A DNA stretch of 34,095 bases, taken from assembly GCA_030611505.1 (NCBI GenBank), contig JAUWPO010000009.1, positions 1 through 34,095 of the forward strand. Direction: 5' to 3'. The position numbers and the translations under genes were made by a program. This DNA is from Chloroflexota bacterium. GTDB taxonomy: Bacteria > Chloroflexota > Anaerolineae > Anaerolineales > UBA4823. This document shows, piece by piece, positions 8,749 through 18,454 of this stretch (positions are counted from its first letter, which is position 1; the number at the start of each line of letters is the position of its first letter). The notes under the pieces were generated by a model. The model was not told the origin of the DNA and searched no databases. It saw only the letters and a list, made by a program, of their open reading frames with translations.

Positions 8749-9942
8749 TTGTCACCAAAATTCACTATACCAATGTCCTCTCCGGACCTGACGGAAGCTG
8801 AGCGCCAGGCTGTATCCGCAGTGCTCCAGACCCCATATCTCAGCATGGGCAGGGAATTAGAGGCGTTTGAAGCCGCCTTTTGCAACTTCACAGGCAGCCG
8901 TTCTGCAATAGGAGTTAATTCGGGCACAGCTGGTCTACATTTGTGTGTGCGTGCGGCAGGAATTACGGAAGGTGACATTGTAATTACGACGCCCTTTTCA
9001 TTCGTCTCTTCTACAAATGTACTGCTTTTTGAACGAGCTGTCCCGATCTTTGTGGATGTGGAAGCAACGACCGGCAACATTAACGTTGGTCAGGTGAACC
9101 AGGCTGTAAAGGACATAACAAGCGGCGGCACTGCTGCTGAAAATTGGCTACCCAGTAGTGTTACATTCGATAAAGCGAGATTAAAAGCTATTCTCGTGGT
9201 GGATGTATTCGGACAGCCCTCAGATATGGATCCCATCCTCGAAATCGCCGAGGAACACAATCTTAAAGTGATTGAAGATTCCTGTGAAGCATTGGGGGCT
9301 GAGTATAAGGGCAGGAAAGCCGGTACGCTTGGTGACTATGGCGTATTCGGTTTTTATCCCAACAAGCAAATTACCACTGGAGAAGGCGGTGTTATCGTAA
9401 CGAGTGACGATCGAGCGGCCTCCATAATGCTAGCATTGCGAAACCAAGGACGCGCTCCAGGCGACACCTGGCTAGAGCATTCTTATCTAGGGTATAACTA
9501 CCGGCTAGATGAAATGTCCGCCGCGCTTGGTCGTGTTCAGTTAACAAGGCTGGATGAGATGCTTGCAAAGCGGTCACAGGTCGCCGCCTGGTATGAGAAC
9601 AGATTGTTTGAAATTCCCGAGGTTGAGACTCCACAGGTCGAAAAATCCACATCTCGAATGAGCTGGTTTGTTTATGTTATTCGTTTGACACTTGCTGTCG
9701 ACAGGGATTATGTTGTAAGCGAACTTGAGAAACGTGGGATTCCTGCTAGACCATATTTCGCTCCCATCCATCTTCAACGCTATATGGTTGAGCAATTCGG
9801 TTATAAAGAGGGTGACTACCCGGTTACTGAAGACCTTGGACATCGCAGTCTAGCGCTACCATTTTCAGGTGTAATGAAAGAGACCCAGGTTGATTTTGTT
9901 TGCAGTGCAATCAGGGAAATCATACATCAAGCAGGGATGTAA
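8749..9942 (+). CDS. DegT/DnrJ/EryC1/StrS-family PLP-dependent aminotransferase (nucleotide-sugar aminotransferase, PglE-like)
   Basis: TPYLSMGRELEAFEAAFCNFTGSRSAIGVNSGTAGL, VIEDSCEALGAEYKGRKAGTLGDYGVFGFYPNKQITTGEGGVI (PLP lysine), YNYRLDEMSAALG. TTG start with upstream AGAGGAG. Confidence 0.93.
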   Translation: MSPKFTIPMSSPDLTEAERQAVSAVLQTPYLSMGRELEAFEAAFCNFTGSRSAIGVNSGTAGLHLCVRAAGITEGDIVITTPFSFVSSTNVLLFERAVPIFVDVEATTGNINVGQVNQAVKDITSGGTAAENWLPSSVTFDKARLKAILVVDVFGQPSDMDPILEIAEEHNLKVIEDSCEALGAEYKGRKAGTLGDYGVFGFYPNKQITTGEGGVIVTSDDRAASIMLALRNQGRAPGDTWLEHSYLGYNYRLDEMSAALGRVQLTRLDEMLAKRSQVAAWYENRLFEIPEVETPQVEKSTSRMSWFVYVIRLTLAVDRDYVVSELEKRGIPARPYFAPIHLQRYMVEQFGYKEGDYPVTEDLGHRSLALPFSGVMKETQVDFVCSAIREIIHQAGM

Positions 9943-9986
9943 CTAGATTTGATATACACATTCCACGGAATATTTTATTAACCAAC

Positions 9987-10026
9987 AAAGCCTGGAATTC
10001 GTTGAAAATTAGAATTCCAGGCTTTT
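9987..10026 (+). terminator. Intrinsic terminator between convergent genes
   Basis: AAAGCCTGGAATTC - GTTGAAAATTA - GAATTCCAGGCTTTT: 14-bp perfect stem followed by T's. Confidence 0.85.
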
Positions 10027-10107
10027 CGCATATCTCTACTACCGGCTTGCTGGTAAGTGGTTTATTTGACCAGTATAGATCCCCACAATCAAACCGAAAG
10101 CATGCTG

Positions 10108-11220
10108 CTACTTCAGATGACCAGCGATAACCAACCCGGCGTGATACTTACCGCTGCCTAAATCCTCAACGCCTACCAACACTTTCATACCGGCTTCCAA
10201 ATCATCTAGACTCTGAACTTGAGTATTACGGCTGCGGAAATGCGTATCCTCTGTTACCGAAAATGCGAATTGTTTGCCTTTAGGTGTTTCTATAGTGAAA
10301 GTAGAATTGTCCACGGAAACAACTTCTCCGGTTATTCGCCAATCGTATTTGGGCAGTTGATCCTGTGCCGCGGCTGCAACCATTAACGCTTCAAGCGGTG
10401 GAATCTGCTCAGTATCAATCTCTCCACCAGGTGTTTTCGCAGAGATGAATGCTTACATATCAGGCTCTAAATCTGCTAGAGTTTCTATAGAACCTTCACG
10501 GCTGCGGAAACCTGTTTCATTGGTCACAATAATCGTCACATCCTTATCACCACGCCGAGTGAGCAATGTAAATGTACCCGCTGATGTGTCAACCTCGCTT
10601 ATTCTGCCAGTCAACTTTACGATCGGATAGCGTGCTCTAACAGCAAGCGCAAGCAGGTTTCCATCATCCAACTTCTTCACACCCGCCCAGGCAAGCATCC
10701 CGTCCTGCAAATCCTTAAGGTTTTCAACACCGCCAGAATAGCGGGTCTCTTCGTTCACCGTGACGATCACGTCATCGCTATTACGTGTCTGCAGTGTAAA
10801 AGTTTCTACTCTGGTATCCACATCGCTTATACGACCGCTCACTCCCTCGTGTTCGGAAGGATTAAAATCTTCCGGTAGGATGACCACTAGGCGCGCCAGC
10901 ATCCCACCACCTTCGTTGCGCACTGCTGTCACCCGCACCCACTGACCGGTTGACAAATCTTCAAACTCAAGTTCAGAGTCGTCGAGTCCTCGAAAGATCG
11001 TATGCTCATCCACCAGGAACGAGCTTTCGTCTTCGTTGGGTTTCTGGAGTGTGAATTGATCTTTTGAGATTGACGTCACCTGTCCAACTGTATGTGCACC
11101 TTTCCGAGGGCGTCTGCGCGAACTTGGATCTAGAGCAAAAGCTTCATCGCTCACCCACACTCCGGCGATCAGAGCCACCAAAGCGGATATAACAACAGGG
11201 ATGTATATTTTCTTGAACAT
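10108..11220 (-). pseudogene. Secreted DUF5666-like multi-repeat protein interrupted by an in-frame TAA at 10453-10455 (called as ORFs 10453-11220 and 10108-10383)
   Basis: Signal peptide MFKKIYIPVVISALVALIAGVWVSDEAFA; repeated G.I..VDT...TFTLQTR..D.V.VNEET blocks. The two ORFs are in the same frame (11220-10383 = 837 = 3x279) and the repeats continue across the stop. Confidence 0.75.
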
Positions 11221-11441
11221 ATTACTTTACCTCCATATTAGATTTTCAGGCATCCAGGTTTTCGTTACTATTTTTGATAAGCTAACATTTCAATTTTTAA
11301 AAACACCCGCGGATGCCTATGAATTTTTGTGGGTTATCAACTGTCCAAAGGATAACCTGGAGGGATAAACGAGCATGGATCAGTTTGTAAAATCCTGGTA
11401 AAAACCATGCTTCCACAATCTCTGAGCTGGATAAAAAGAAG

Positions 11442-11468
11442 AAATCCGGACACATCACACCCGGATTT
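11442..11468 (-). terminator. Intrinsic terminator of the nrdR-nrdJ-dNK operon
   Basis: Minus-strand AAATCCGG-GTGTGATGTGT-CCGGATTT followed by CTTCTTTTT. Confidence 0.65.
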
Positions 11469-11567
11469 CGTTGAATTTTGAGTAATAGCGCCGCTATACT
11501 TCGACAAGGTCGCTTCAGACCAATTTATTGTGTCGTGAGGAAAGGAAACTTACTACGATTTAATCCA

Positions 11568-12215
11568 TCATTTGTCTTTCAGGAAAACTACTTCTTCCTT
11601 ACCCGCCAACGTATCTTGAATTCGCTGCATTACAATATCCAAATGGCGCGCCTTATGGACGAAATCCAGGTCATCTGTGCGGATGGTAAGTACTGGACAT
11701 AGGTCAAAAGTTACCATCCAATCATCGTAATATGATTCGAGCAACGATAGGTATTCTTCGGTAATACCGCTTTCGATATCGCGTGCCCGTTTCCGGATGC
11801 GTTCCATTAATACATTGACAGGAGCTCTAAGGTATATCATGAGATCAGGCGAGGGGAGATTGGATACTACCAGATCAAAGACTCGCCGGTAGGAGAAATA
11901 GTCACGTTCATTCAAATTCCCCAAATGGTTCAAGGCGCGTGCAAATATGTAAGCGTCTTCATAAATACTGCGGTCCAGGATGGCAGATTGGGGAGAGTTC
12001 ACAATTTCAAGGTACTGATCCGCACGATGACCGAGGAAAAATACCTGTAAATGAAACGACCACGCCTTCATATCAGCATAGAAATCCGGCAAGTATGGGT
12101 TCTCGGCTACCGATTCGAAAGCTGTCTGCCAACCCATACGCGACCCCAACCGCTCTGTGAGGGAAGTTTTACCAGCGCCAATATTTCCAGCGACGAGGAT
12201 CATTCTTTTTGTCAT
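11568..12215 (-). CDS. deoxynucleoside kinase (dNK family)
   Basis: ILVAGNIGAGKTSLTERL P-loop, ILDRSIYEDAYIFA (DRS motif), ERIRKRARDIE lid region. Confidence 0.9.
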   Translation of the reverse strand: MTKRMILVAGNIGAGKTSLTERLGSRMGWQTAFESVAENPYLPDFYADMKAWSFHLQVFFLGHRADQYLEIVNSPQSAILDRSIYEDAYIFARALNHLGNLNERDYFSYRRVFDLVVSNLPSPDLMIYLRAPVNVLMERIRKRARDIESGITEEYLSLLESYYDDWMVTFDLCPVLTIRTDDLDFVHKARHLDIVMQRIQDTLAGKEEVVFLKDK

Positions 12216-12228
12216 TCTTTACCTCCGG

Positions 12229-14838
12229 TCAACATTCGCTGAATCCACAGGCATAACATTTACGGCACCCCTCTTCGTTGACAACTGCCGCCTGACCACA
12301 GTCTGGGCACAAATCCCCGATCTTGAAGGATTGCGATTCTCCAGACTCTTGGGACGATGATAAAGCAATTTCATTTCGCAGATTATCCCCGTTGCCATGT
12401 CCTGGATCATTGTCTTCCCCTATCTCCTCTTGCTCGTACATAGGAGGTGCCTCCAGATATTCGGCAATAACCCTGGCAACACCATCCGGTAGTGAGCGAA
12501 CACGGTTGGGACCAAATCCTAATGAGCGTCCACCACCGATGCCCGATAATTGACGCCAAACTTCCTTCAATCGTTCGCGTGGTGGAATCGGAGACGATAG
12601 GCGAAGGATGTAGGAAATCAAACGTCCGATGGCTTCAGATACCGCTGCTGTGTCCGATCCGGCTTTAGCCGTGTTAACGAATACCTCAAAAGGTTGATTG
12701 TCCCCATTGATATTGATTGTAACGAAAGCTTTACCAAGCGGCGTGCTGACATTAAAGGTTTGACCCTTTAAACTGCGAGGTCGAGGCTTCTTTATGTCAG
12801 GTAGTACTGTTAAATCCCTTACTTGTGGAGTTTGAGTGGACTCTGCTTGTTGGTTTTTACCTTTGACTGTGGCTTGTGTTTCGAGGACTACATTTTGGCG
12901 TGAACCGGTAACATATACTGTTAGCCCTTTACATCCCAACTTCCAAGCCAATTGATAAACCTGTGCAACATCGTTTTCCGTCGCGCTGGCAGGAAAGTTT
13001 ATCGTCTTCGAAAGTGAATTATCTACAAAAGCCTGTAGAGCAGCCTGCATGCGAACTTGTTCCTCCGCGTCTATATCTTGAGAAACCACAAAGATGCGTC
13101 GGATATGTTCCGGAACTTCTGGGATATCCCGACACGTGCCTCGCTCCAATACCTGTCCAATAATGCTCTGGCGTGACTCAGCTTCGACTCCGGCTTCAAC
13201 AAGCGCTTTCTCAAAAAGTGGGCTTGAATAACTGAGCTGCAGATCGCGGCCGTTATCATCAACGTGACGGTTGTAAGCCAATGCAAAGACTGGCTCGCAT
13301 CCATAACCCTCACAACCTGCTACAGTTGCGATCGTTCCAGTAGGTGCAACTGTGGTTTGAGCTGCGTTTCTAATGCCGTGCTGTTGGATTCCTTGCACAA
13401 CTTTTTGCCAGTCTACAGTTGGTCGCCCCCAATCATGTGTGTACGCCTTCAAAGGACGAGGAGGTTGCCATTTCAAGCTCTGTGGATCGTATATGCTCCC
13501 TTGAATTGCAGGAAAGGGACCCCTGGTTTCTGCCAATTCTATACTCGTAAGCATCGCGTGATAACGGACAAACTCCATCACTTGAGCAGCGAACTCCTGC
13601 CCTTCCTCAGACCCATAACGAATCCCAATGAAGTACATCAAATCCCCAAGACCCATGATGCCTAAGCCAATGCGTCGATTACGGCGGGCTGCCTCGCGAA
13701 GCTGTGGGACAGCAGGAACATATGAGTTTGCTTCTACAACATCGTCTAAAAATATCGAACTCAACCTTACACTGTCACGCAGCTTCTGCCAGTCCACGGT
13801 TCCATCAGGTCCAAAATGCTGAGCAAGATTGACCGAACCCAGGCAGCAGTTTTCATAAGGTCCCAACCATTGCTCCCCGCATGGATTAGTCGCTTCTAAT
13901 TGGTACAAATGTGGCACCGGATTATCCTGATTAGCAGCGTCTAGGAACAAAACGCCAGGCTCACCGTTGTGATATGCTTGCCTGACGATCACTTCAAATA
14001 AATCGCGAGCTTTAACTCGATTATGAATCTTAATAGGGATTCCTGCAGCTTCAGCCTGCTCGAGGTTGCCATTAAAACCTATATACCCCGGATCATTAAT
14101 GTCTGGGAAACGCAAGGACCACATTTCGTCCCCAATCACAGCTTCCATAAACGCGTTAGTTATTCCAACTGAGATATTGAAATTAGTAATCGAATTCTCG
14201 TTTACCTTGCAGGTTATAAATTCCTCAATATCAGGGTGATCAACACGCAGTACTGCCATGTTAGCCCCCCTTCTTGTACCACCCTGAGCAATCTCCCCAA
14301 ATGCAACATCATAAACTTTAAGAAAACCAACTGGACCGGTTGCGTGTCCAGCGGAGGATTTTACAACTGTGCCTTTCGGTCGCAACCTTGAGAACGAAAA
14401 TCCATTGCCTCCCCCTGTTTGTTGTATCAATGCCGCGTCTCTTAACGTCTGAAAAATCCCGGATGAATCTCGTCCCATGTCATCGTTGACTGGTAAAACG
14501 AAACATGCTGCTAGCTGTCCTAATGGTGTCCCAGCACCAGTGAAAGTAGGCGAGTTAGGGAAAAAACGTTTGGTGATTAGCAGATCGTAAAACTGGCGCG
14601 CTCTTTGCAGGACTTCTTTCTCCCAATTTGATTCATGCACCGCAATATGGTAGGCAACTCTCCAAAACATCTCTTCCACACGCTCTACGGGCTCGCCATC
14701 TTTTCCACGTCGAATATAGCGCCGAGCCAGTACATGGCGGGCATTCTCGGACAATTGAACAGAGTCGAAATTCACAGGCAAAGGAGGAGTAGAAAATAAT
14801 CCATTTTCATCTGTTTGTATATTAAGTTCCTGCAACAT
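12229..14838 (-). CDS. nrdJ: Adenosylcobalamin-dependent (class II) ribonucleoside-diphosphate reductase
   Basis: [69 protein letters not shown]-terminal CPDCG...CYACGFSEC. Confidence 0.95.
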   Translation of the reverse strand: MLQELNIQTDENGLFSTPPLPVNFDSVQLSENARHVLARRYIRRGKDGEPVERVEEMFWRVAYHIAVHESNWEKEVLQRARQFYDLLITKRFFPNSPTFTGAGTPLGQLAACFVLPVNDDMGRDSSGIFQTLRDAALIQQTGGGNGFSFSRLRPKGTVVKSSAGHATGPVGFLKVYDVAFGEIAQGGTRRGANMAVLRVDHPDIEEFITCKVNENSITNFNISVGITNAFMEAVIGDEMWSLRFPDINDPGYIGFNGNLEQAEAAGIPIKIHNRVKARDLFEVIVRQAYHNGEPGVLFLDAANQDNPVPHLYQLEATNPCGEQWLGPYENCCLGSVNLAQHFGPDGTVDWQKLRDSVRLSSIFLDDVVEANSYVPAVPQLREAARRNRRIGLGIMGLGDLMYFIGIRYGSEEGQEFAAQVMEFVRYHAMLTSIELAETRGPFPAIQGSIYDPQSLKWQPPRPLKAYTHDWGRPTVDWQKVVQGIQQHGIRNAAQTTVAPTGTIATVAGCEGYGCEPVFALAYNRHVDDNGRDLQLSYSSPLFEKALVEAGVEAESRQSIIGQVLERGTCRDIPEVPEHIRRIFVVSQDIDAEEQVRMQAALQAFVDNSLSKTINFPASATENDVAQVYQLAWKLGCKGLTVYVTGSRQNVVLETQATVKGKNQQAESTQTPQVRDLTVLPDIKKPRPRSLKGQTFNVSTPLGKAFVTININGDNQPFEVFVNTAKAGSDTAAVSEAIGRLISYILRLSSPIPPRERLKEVWRQLSGIGGGRSLGFGPNRVRSLPDGVARVIAEYLEAPPMYEQEEIGEDNDPGHGNGDNLRNEIALSSSQESGESQSFKIGDLCPDCGQAAVVNEEGCRKCYACGFSEC

Positions 14839-14925
14839 TGTGCCTTCTCCTCATCCATAACAATAAAACCATACGGATAAGCCACACCTGCTTTAAATTT
14901 TAAAAATAGGGTTGCGATAACGAGA

Positions 14926-15375
14926 TCACCCTTCTAACAAACGATCAATCTCGTTCCTTATCGCTTGTAAATCATCTAGACCCAGATAAACAATTGCGTA
15001 GCGAATATAGGCGATTTGATCCAGTTTCTTAAGACCTTCAATAACCATGTCACCCACAATACGCGAGGAAACCTCTGCTCGCCCCATCGCCTGGAGCTTG
15101 GCTTCTATTTCGCCAACCTTGCGCTCGATATCAGCAGCAGAAACTGGGCGCTTGGCACAAGCAATCCGAATGCCGCGAATTAATTTATCACGGTCAAAGC
15201 TTTCTCGTGTGCCATCTTGTTTAATGACCAAGGGCGTCGCTAAAATCGGGCGTTCATACGTGCTGTAGCGTTGACCACAATTCTCACATTCCCGCCGACG
15301 GCGAATACCGCCGCGTGCATCATGCGACGTATCTACTACTCTCGAACGTTGGTTATTACAATAAGGACAGAGCAT
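14926..15375 (-). CDS. nrdR: Transcriptional repressor NrdR
   Basis: MLCPYCNNQRSRVVDTSHDARGGIRRRRECENCGQRYSTYERP zinc ribbon followed by an ATP-cone. Confidence 0.97.
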   Translation of the reverse strand: MLCPYCNNQRSRVVDTSHDARGGIRRRRECENCGQRYSTYERPILATPLVIKQDGTRESFDRDKLIRGIRIACAKRPVSAADIERKVGEIEAKLQAMGRAEVSSRIVGDMVIEGLKKLDQIAYIRYAIVYLGLDDLQAIRNEIDRLLEG

Positions 15376-15898
15376 ACAACCCCGAATATTTTAGAACAAA
15401 TATACCCGCCACAGGTAGGGGGATTTCATTAAACAACCCACATCTATGGGTGTAAGGGAACAAAATTTTAGCACAACAGTGCGATAGTGGCAAGGGGTTC
15501 GCACCTTAAATTTTTTCCTTTTCGTCTATTTAATCAAGCTTTTGATGAACGTTTGTGGTTCTGGATAGGACCGGTGCTACAGAACCATACACCACGCTAA
15601 CGCGCCAGGTCTGGAGGATCCACCAGACCCGACCCATCAGTTATACGCTTCCCCATGCGAAGGCAATGTGGGGACAGCCGACCATTCTACTTTTCATCAT
15701 ATGACCACCGCATAATTTTTGAACTGCCAACATAATCAGAGCGAGGAGGAAATACACATTTTTCCTAAGATGCGGTCATTCAGATTAAGTGCACCAAATC
15801 TGAAGCCAATTGGAATACCATATGCAATCTCGGGATATTACTGTTGACAAGTTCATCAATTACTACATTAACACCTCAAACTTTATCTAATAAAGTTG

Positions 15899-17044
15899 CT
15901 ACAGAACTGAGTGATCTTTTCGGAGGAATGCTGGAATATCCAGGTCTTCAGTGTTCAATTCGCGCGGTTGAAAACTCTTGATCGCAGAACTTACCGGTTG
16001 CGCAGCGCGTGCCCTATATTCCTCTTTCCCGGCTCTTGACGTATCGCTGACTGGCTTCTCAACGATAAAGTGAGGCATACCTTGACGCTCAAAACCCGTT
16101 GCAATGACCGTTATACGCACCGAATCTTTCATGTTGGGATCGATTACTGCGCCAAAAATAAGGTTGACATCCGGATGGGCTGTTTCTTTAATGATTGAAG
16201 CAGCCTGGTTGACATCGAAGAGGGTTAGATCGGGACCTCCTGTCACGTTGAACAGGATACCGCGTGCACCGTCAATAGTGATATCCAGCAATTGGCTTGA
16301 TATTGATTGCTCAGCCGCAACACGTGAGGCATCCTCACCCTTTGCAATTCCAACCGCCATTAACGCGGCGCCACCTTCTGACATAATCGTGCGCACGTCG
16401 GCAAAATCCAAGTTTATCAAACCAGGAACAGTGATCAGCTCAGAGATTCCTTGGACGCCCTGTCGCAGCACATCATCAGCCATACGAAACGCCTGTTGCA
16501 GGTTTGCGCGCTTATCGACAATTTGGAGCAGCCTATCGTTCGGGATTACGATCAAGGTGTCCGCTTGTTCTTTCAGCTTATGGATACCTGTCTCTGCTGA
16601 TTGGATCCTGCGCGCGCCCTCAAATGTGAACGGTCTAGTAACCACACCAATGGTCAAGGCACCCACCTCTTTGGCGATTTGGGCGACTACTGCAGTTCCA
16701 CCAGTGCCTGTGCCGCCGCCCATGCCGGATGTAATGAAGACCATATCCGAACCTTTGAGCACCTCATACAATTCCTCTGCCGACTCTTCGGTCGCCTTCC
16801 GGCCAATCTCGGGGTCACCCCCCGAACCCAAGCCGCGTGTCAATTTCTCACCTATACGAACGCGCGTTATTGCCTGGGATAACATCAATGCCTGAGCGTC
16901 GGTGTTCACAGCCACAAAATCAACACCTTGGAGACCTTCCTCAATCATACGATCGACAGCATTACAGCCTCCGCCACCGACGCCCACAACTTTGATGCGG
17001 GCAAAGGATTCAATCTGGTTGGGGTGATTCATACTAGTTGTCAT
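15899..17044 (-). CDS. ftsZ: cell division protein FtsZ
   Basis: [36 protein letters not shown] tubulin signature, PNDRLL; SD GAGGAGG before ATG. Confidence 0.98.
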   Translation of the reverse strand: MTTSMNHPNQIESFARIKVVGVGGGGCNAVDRMIEEGLQGVDFVAVNTDAQALMLSQAITRVRIGEKLTRGLGSGGDPEIGRKATEESAEELYEVLKGSDMVFITSGMGGGTGTGGTAVVAQIAKEVGALTIGVVTRPFTFEGARRIQSAETGIHKLKEQADTLIVIPNDRLLQIVDKRANLQQAFRMADDVLRQGVQGISELITVPGLINLDFADVRTIMSEGGAALMAVGIAKGEDASRVAAEQSISSQLLDITIDGARGILFNVTGGPDLTLFDVNQAASIIKETAHPDVNLIFGAVIDPNMKDSVRITVIATGFERQGMPHFIVEKPVSDTSRAGKEEYRARAAQPVSSAIKSFQPRELNTEDLDIPAFLRKDHSVL

Positions 17045-17081
17045 ATGTTCCTCCTCTTTTATATAATACCTTTTTAGATTT

Positions 17082-17110
17082 TATTTATCTATCCAATATT
17101 TTTCAGACAA
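17082..17110 (-). promoter_or_regulatory. Candidate ftsZ-proximal promoter TTGTCT - 17 bp - TAAATA
   Basis: Minus strand: TTGTCT (17105-17110), TAAATA (17082-17087), exact 17-bp spacer in the ftsA-ftsZ gap. Confidence 0.35.
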
Positions 17111-17189
17111 TTTATAAACTCTGTTTCAACTAGTCTCCAAAGGCAGGTTTTTTTTGCATAATAATTGCCATATGTATTGCTGTCACAAA

Positions 17190-18446
17190 TCAAGGAAGCA
17201 AACGTTTAATCCAGGTTTTCGCAAACTCCCAATCAATACGGTTTCCGTTTATTCCATGGCGGTATCTTGGTCGCTCGTTTTGAGGCGCCACTTCACCCAT
17301 CAGAACCGCCCAACGCAACAATCCTACGCTGGTTGTGAAGGCTGGCGAAAACAGACTATCCGTCATTCCAACCAGATCCTTTGGCTGTGCGATTCGCACC
17401 GGAAGCCCCATGACCTTACTGGCTACTGATCTGATGCCGGGCAAGGCACTAGAGCCACCGGTGAGCACCATACCAGCCGGGAAAAGACCATCATATCCGG
17501 AACGTTTGATCTCCTGTACAACCATGCTGAAGATCTCTTCGACGCGGGCGTTAACGATATGGGCGAGTTCCCGATGACCAATCTGGATCGACTGCTGATC
17601 CCCGAACGTTCGGACGGGGATATATTGATTAGCATCTACTTCATTCTCCAATGAATGCCCATGTCCAAGTTTTATCTCCTCAGCCAACGACATCGGCAAT
17701 CGCATTCCCTGTGCTATGTCAGAAGTAATATGATTACCCCCGACTGCTAGAACGGCTGTATGCCAGACATCCCCATCCACATAAACAGCTAGATCGGTTG
17801 TACCACCTCCCACATCACAGATTACTGCGCCCATTTGCCGCTCAGTCTCTGTTAGTGCCTCCTCGGCAGCAGCCAGCGGATTGAGTACAAATTGTGAAAC
17901 TTCAACACCCGTCTCTTGGATACATTGACGCAAATTTTCAACACTCGCGGCACTCGAAGTAATAATATGGGTTTCTACTTCAAGACGATATGCATGCATC
18001 CCGATTGGCGCTCGAATGCCATCTTGACCATCAAGTTTAAAGCCTCGTTGAATTACATGAACGACCTCGTGATTGTGTGGGACGGATATTGCTCGAGCCG
18101 AGTCTACAGCCCTAGCGACGTCATCACCCTGAACCACCCCTCGTGCGACCCCGACGGCTCCTGCGTTATTGACTGATGATACACCTGACCCAGCCAGACT
18201 GACCAATGCTGATGTGATTTCAAGCCCAGAGGACCGTTCAGCCTTATCAACCGAGCGGGTAATTGCCTTAGCGGTGGCATCAAGATCAACAACTACACCC
18301 TTTCGTAGTCCTTGAGATGGCTCAATCCCAACCCCGAGAATACGCATCTGCCCTGGAGAGTCTACCTGGGCAACCAGAGTGCATATCTTCGTTGTACCTA
18401 CATCTATCCCGACTAAGACTTGATCATCCACTTGTTGATCTCTCAT
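17190..18446 (-). CDS. ftsA: cell division protein FtsA
   Basis: VGIDVGTTKICTLVAQ, ICDVGGGTTDLAVYVDG, VLTGGSSALPGI; basic amphipathic C-terminus WIKRLLP. Confidence 0.96.
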   Translation of the reverse strand: MRDQQVDDQVLVGIDVGTTKICTLVAQVDSPGQMRILGVGIEPSQGLRKGVVVDLDATAKAITRSVDKAERSSGLEITSALVSLAGSGVSSVNNAGAVGVARGVVQGDDVARAVDSARAISVPHNHEVVHVIQRGFKLDGQDGIRAPIGMHAYRLEVETHIITSSAASVENLRQCIQETGVEVSQFVLNPLAAAEEALTETERQMGAVICDVGGGTTDLAVYVDGDVWHTAVLAVGGNHITSDIAQGMRLPMSLAEEIKLGHGHSLENEVDANQYIPVRTFGDQQSIQIGHRELAHIVNARVEEIFSMVVQEIKRSGYDGLFPAGMVLTGGSSALPGIRSVASKVMGLPVRIAQPKDLVGMTDSLFSPAFTTSVGLLRWAVLMGEVAPQNERPRYRHGINGNRIDWEFAKTWIKRLLP

Positions 18447-18454
18447 ATCATTCT

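Noticed and set aside
13264-13665. 133-aa plus-strand ORF antisense to nrdJ (and similar antisense ORFs at 21235-21651, 23726-24115, 30489-30842)
   Set aside because: All are shadows of conserved minus-strand enzymes, with no motif or RBS support.
15480-15720. Cobalamin riboswitch or SRP/tmRNA in the ftsZ-nrdR gap
   Set aside because: Hairpins are present, but no B12-box, SRP core or tmRNA tag/acceptor motif was recognisable; kept only as an unassigned structured region.
15879-15897. AACTTTAT-CTA-ATAAAGTT hairpin just after the ftsZ stop as an intrinsic terminator
   Set aside because: The stem is 8 bp but AT-rich and lacks a following T-tract on the minus strand; too weak to call.
16104-16895. 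263-aa plus-strand ORF antisense to ftsZ
   Set aside because: Lies wholly inside the unmistakable ftsZ coding sequence; composition and lack of recognisable motifs fit a shadow ORF.
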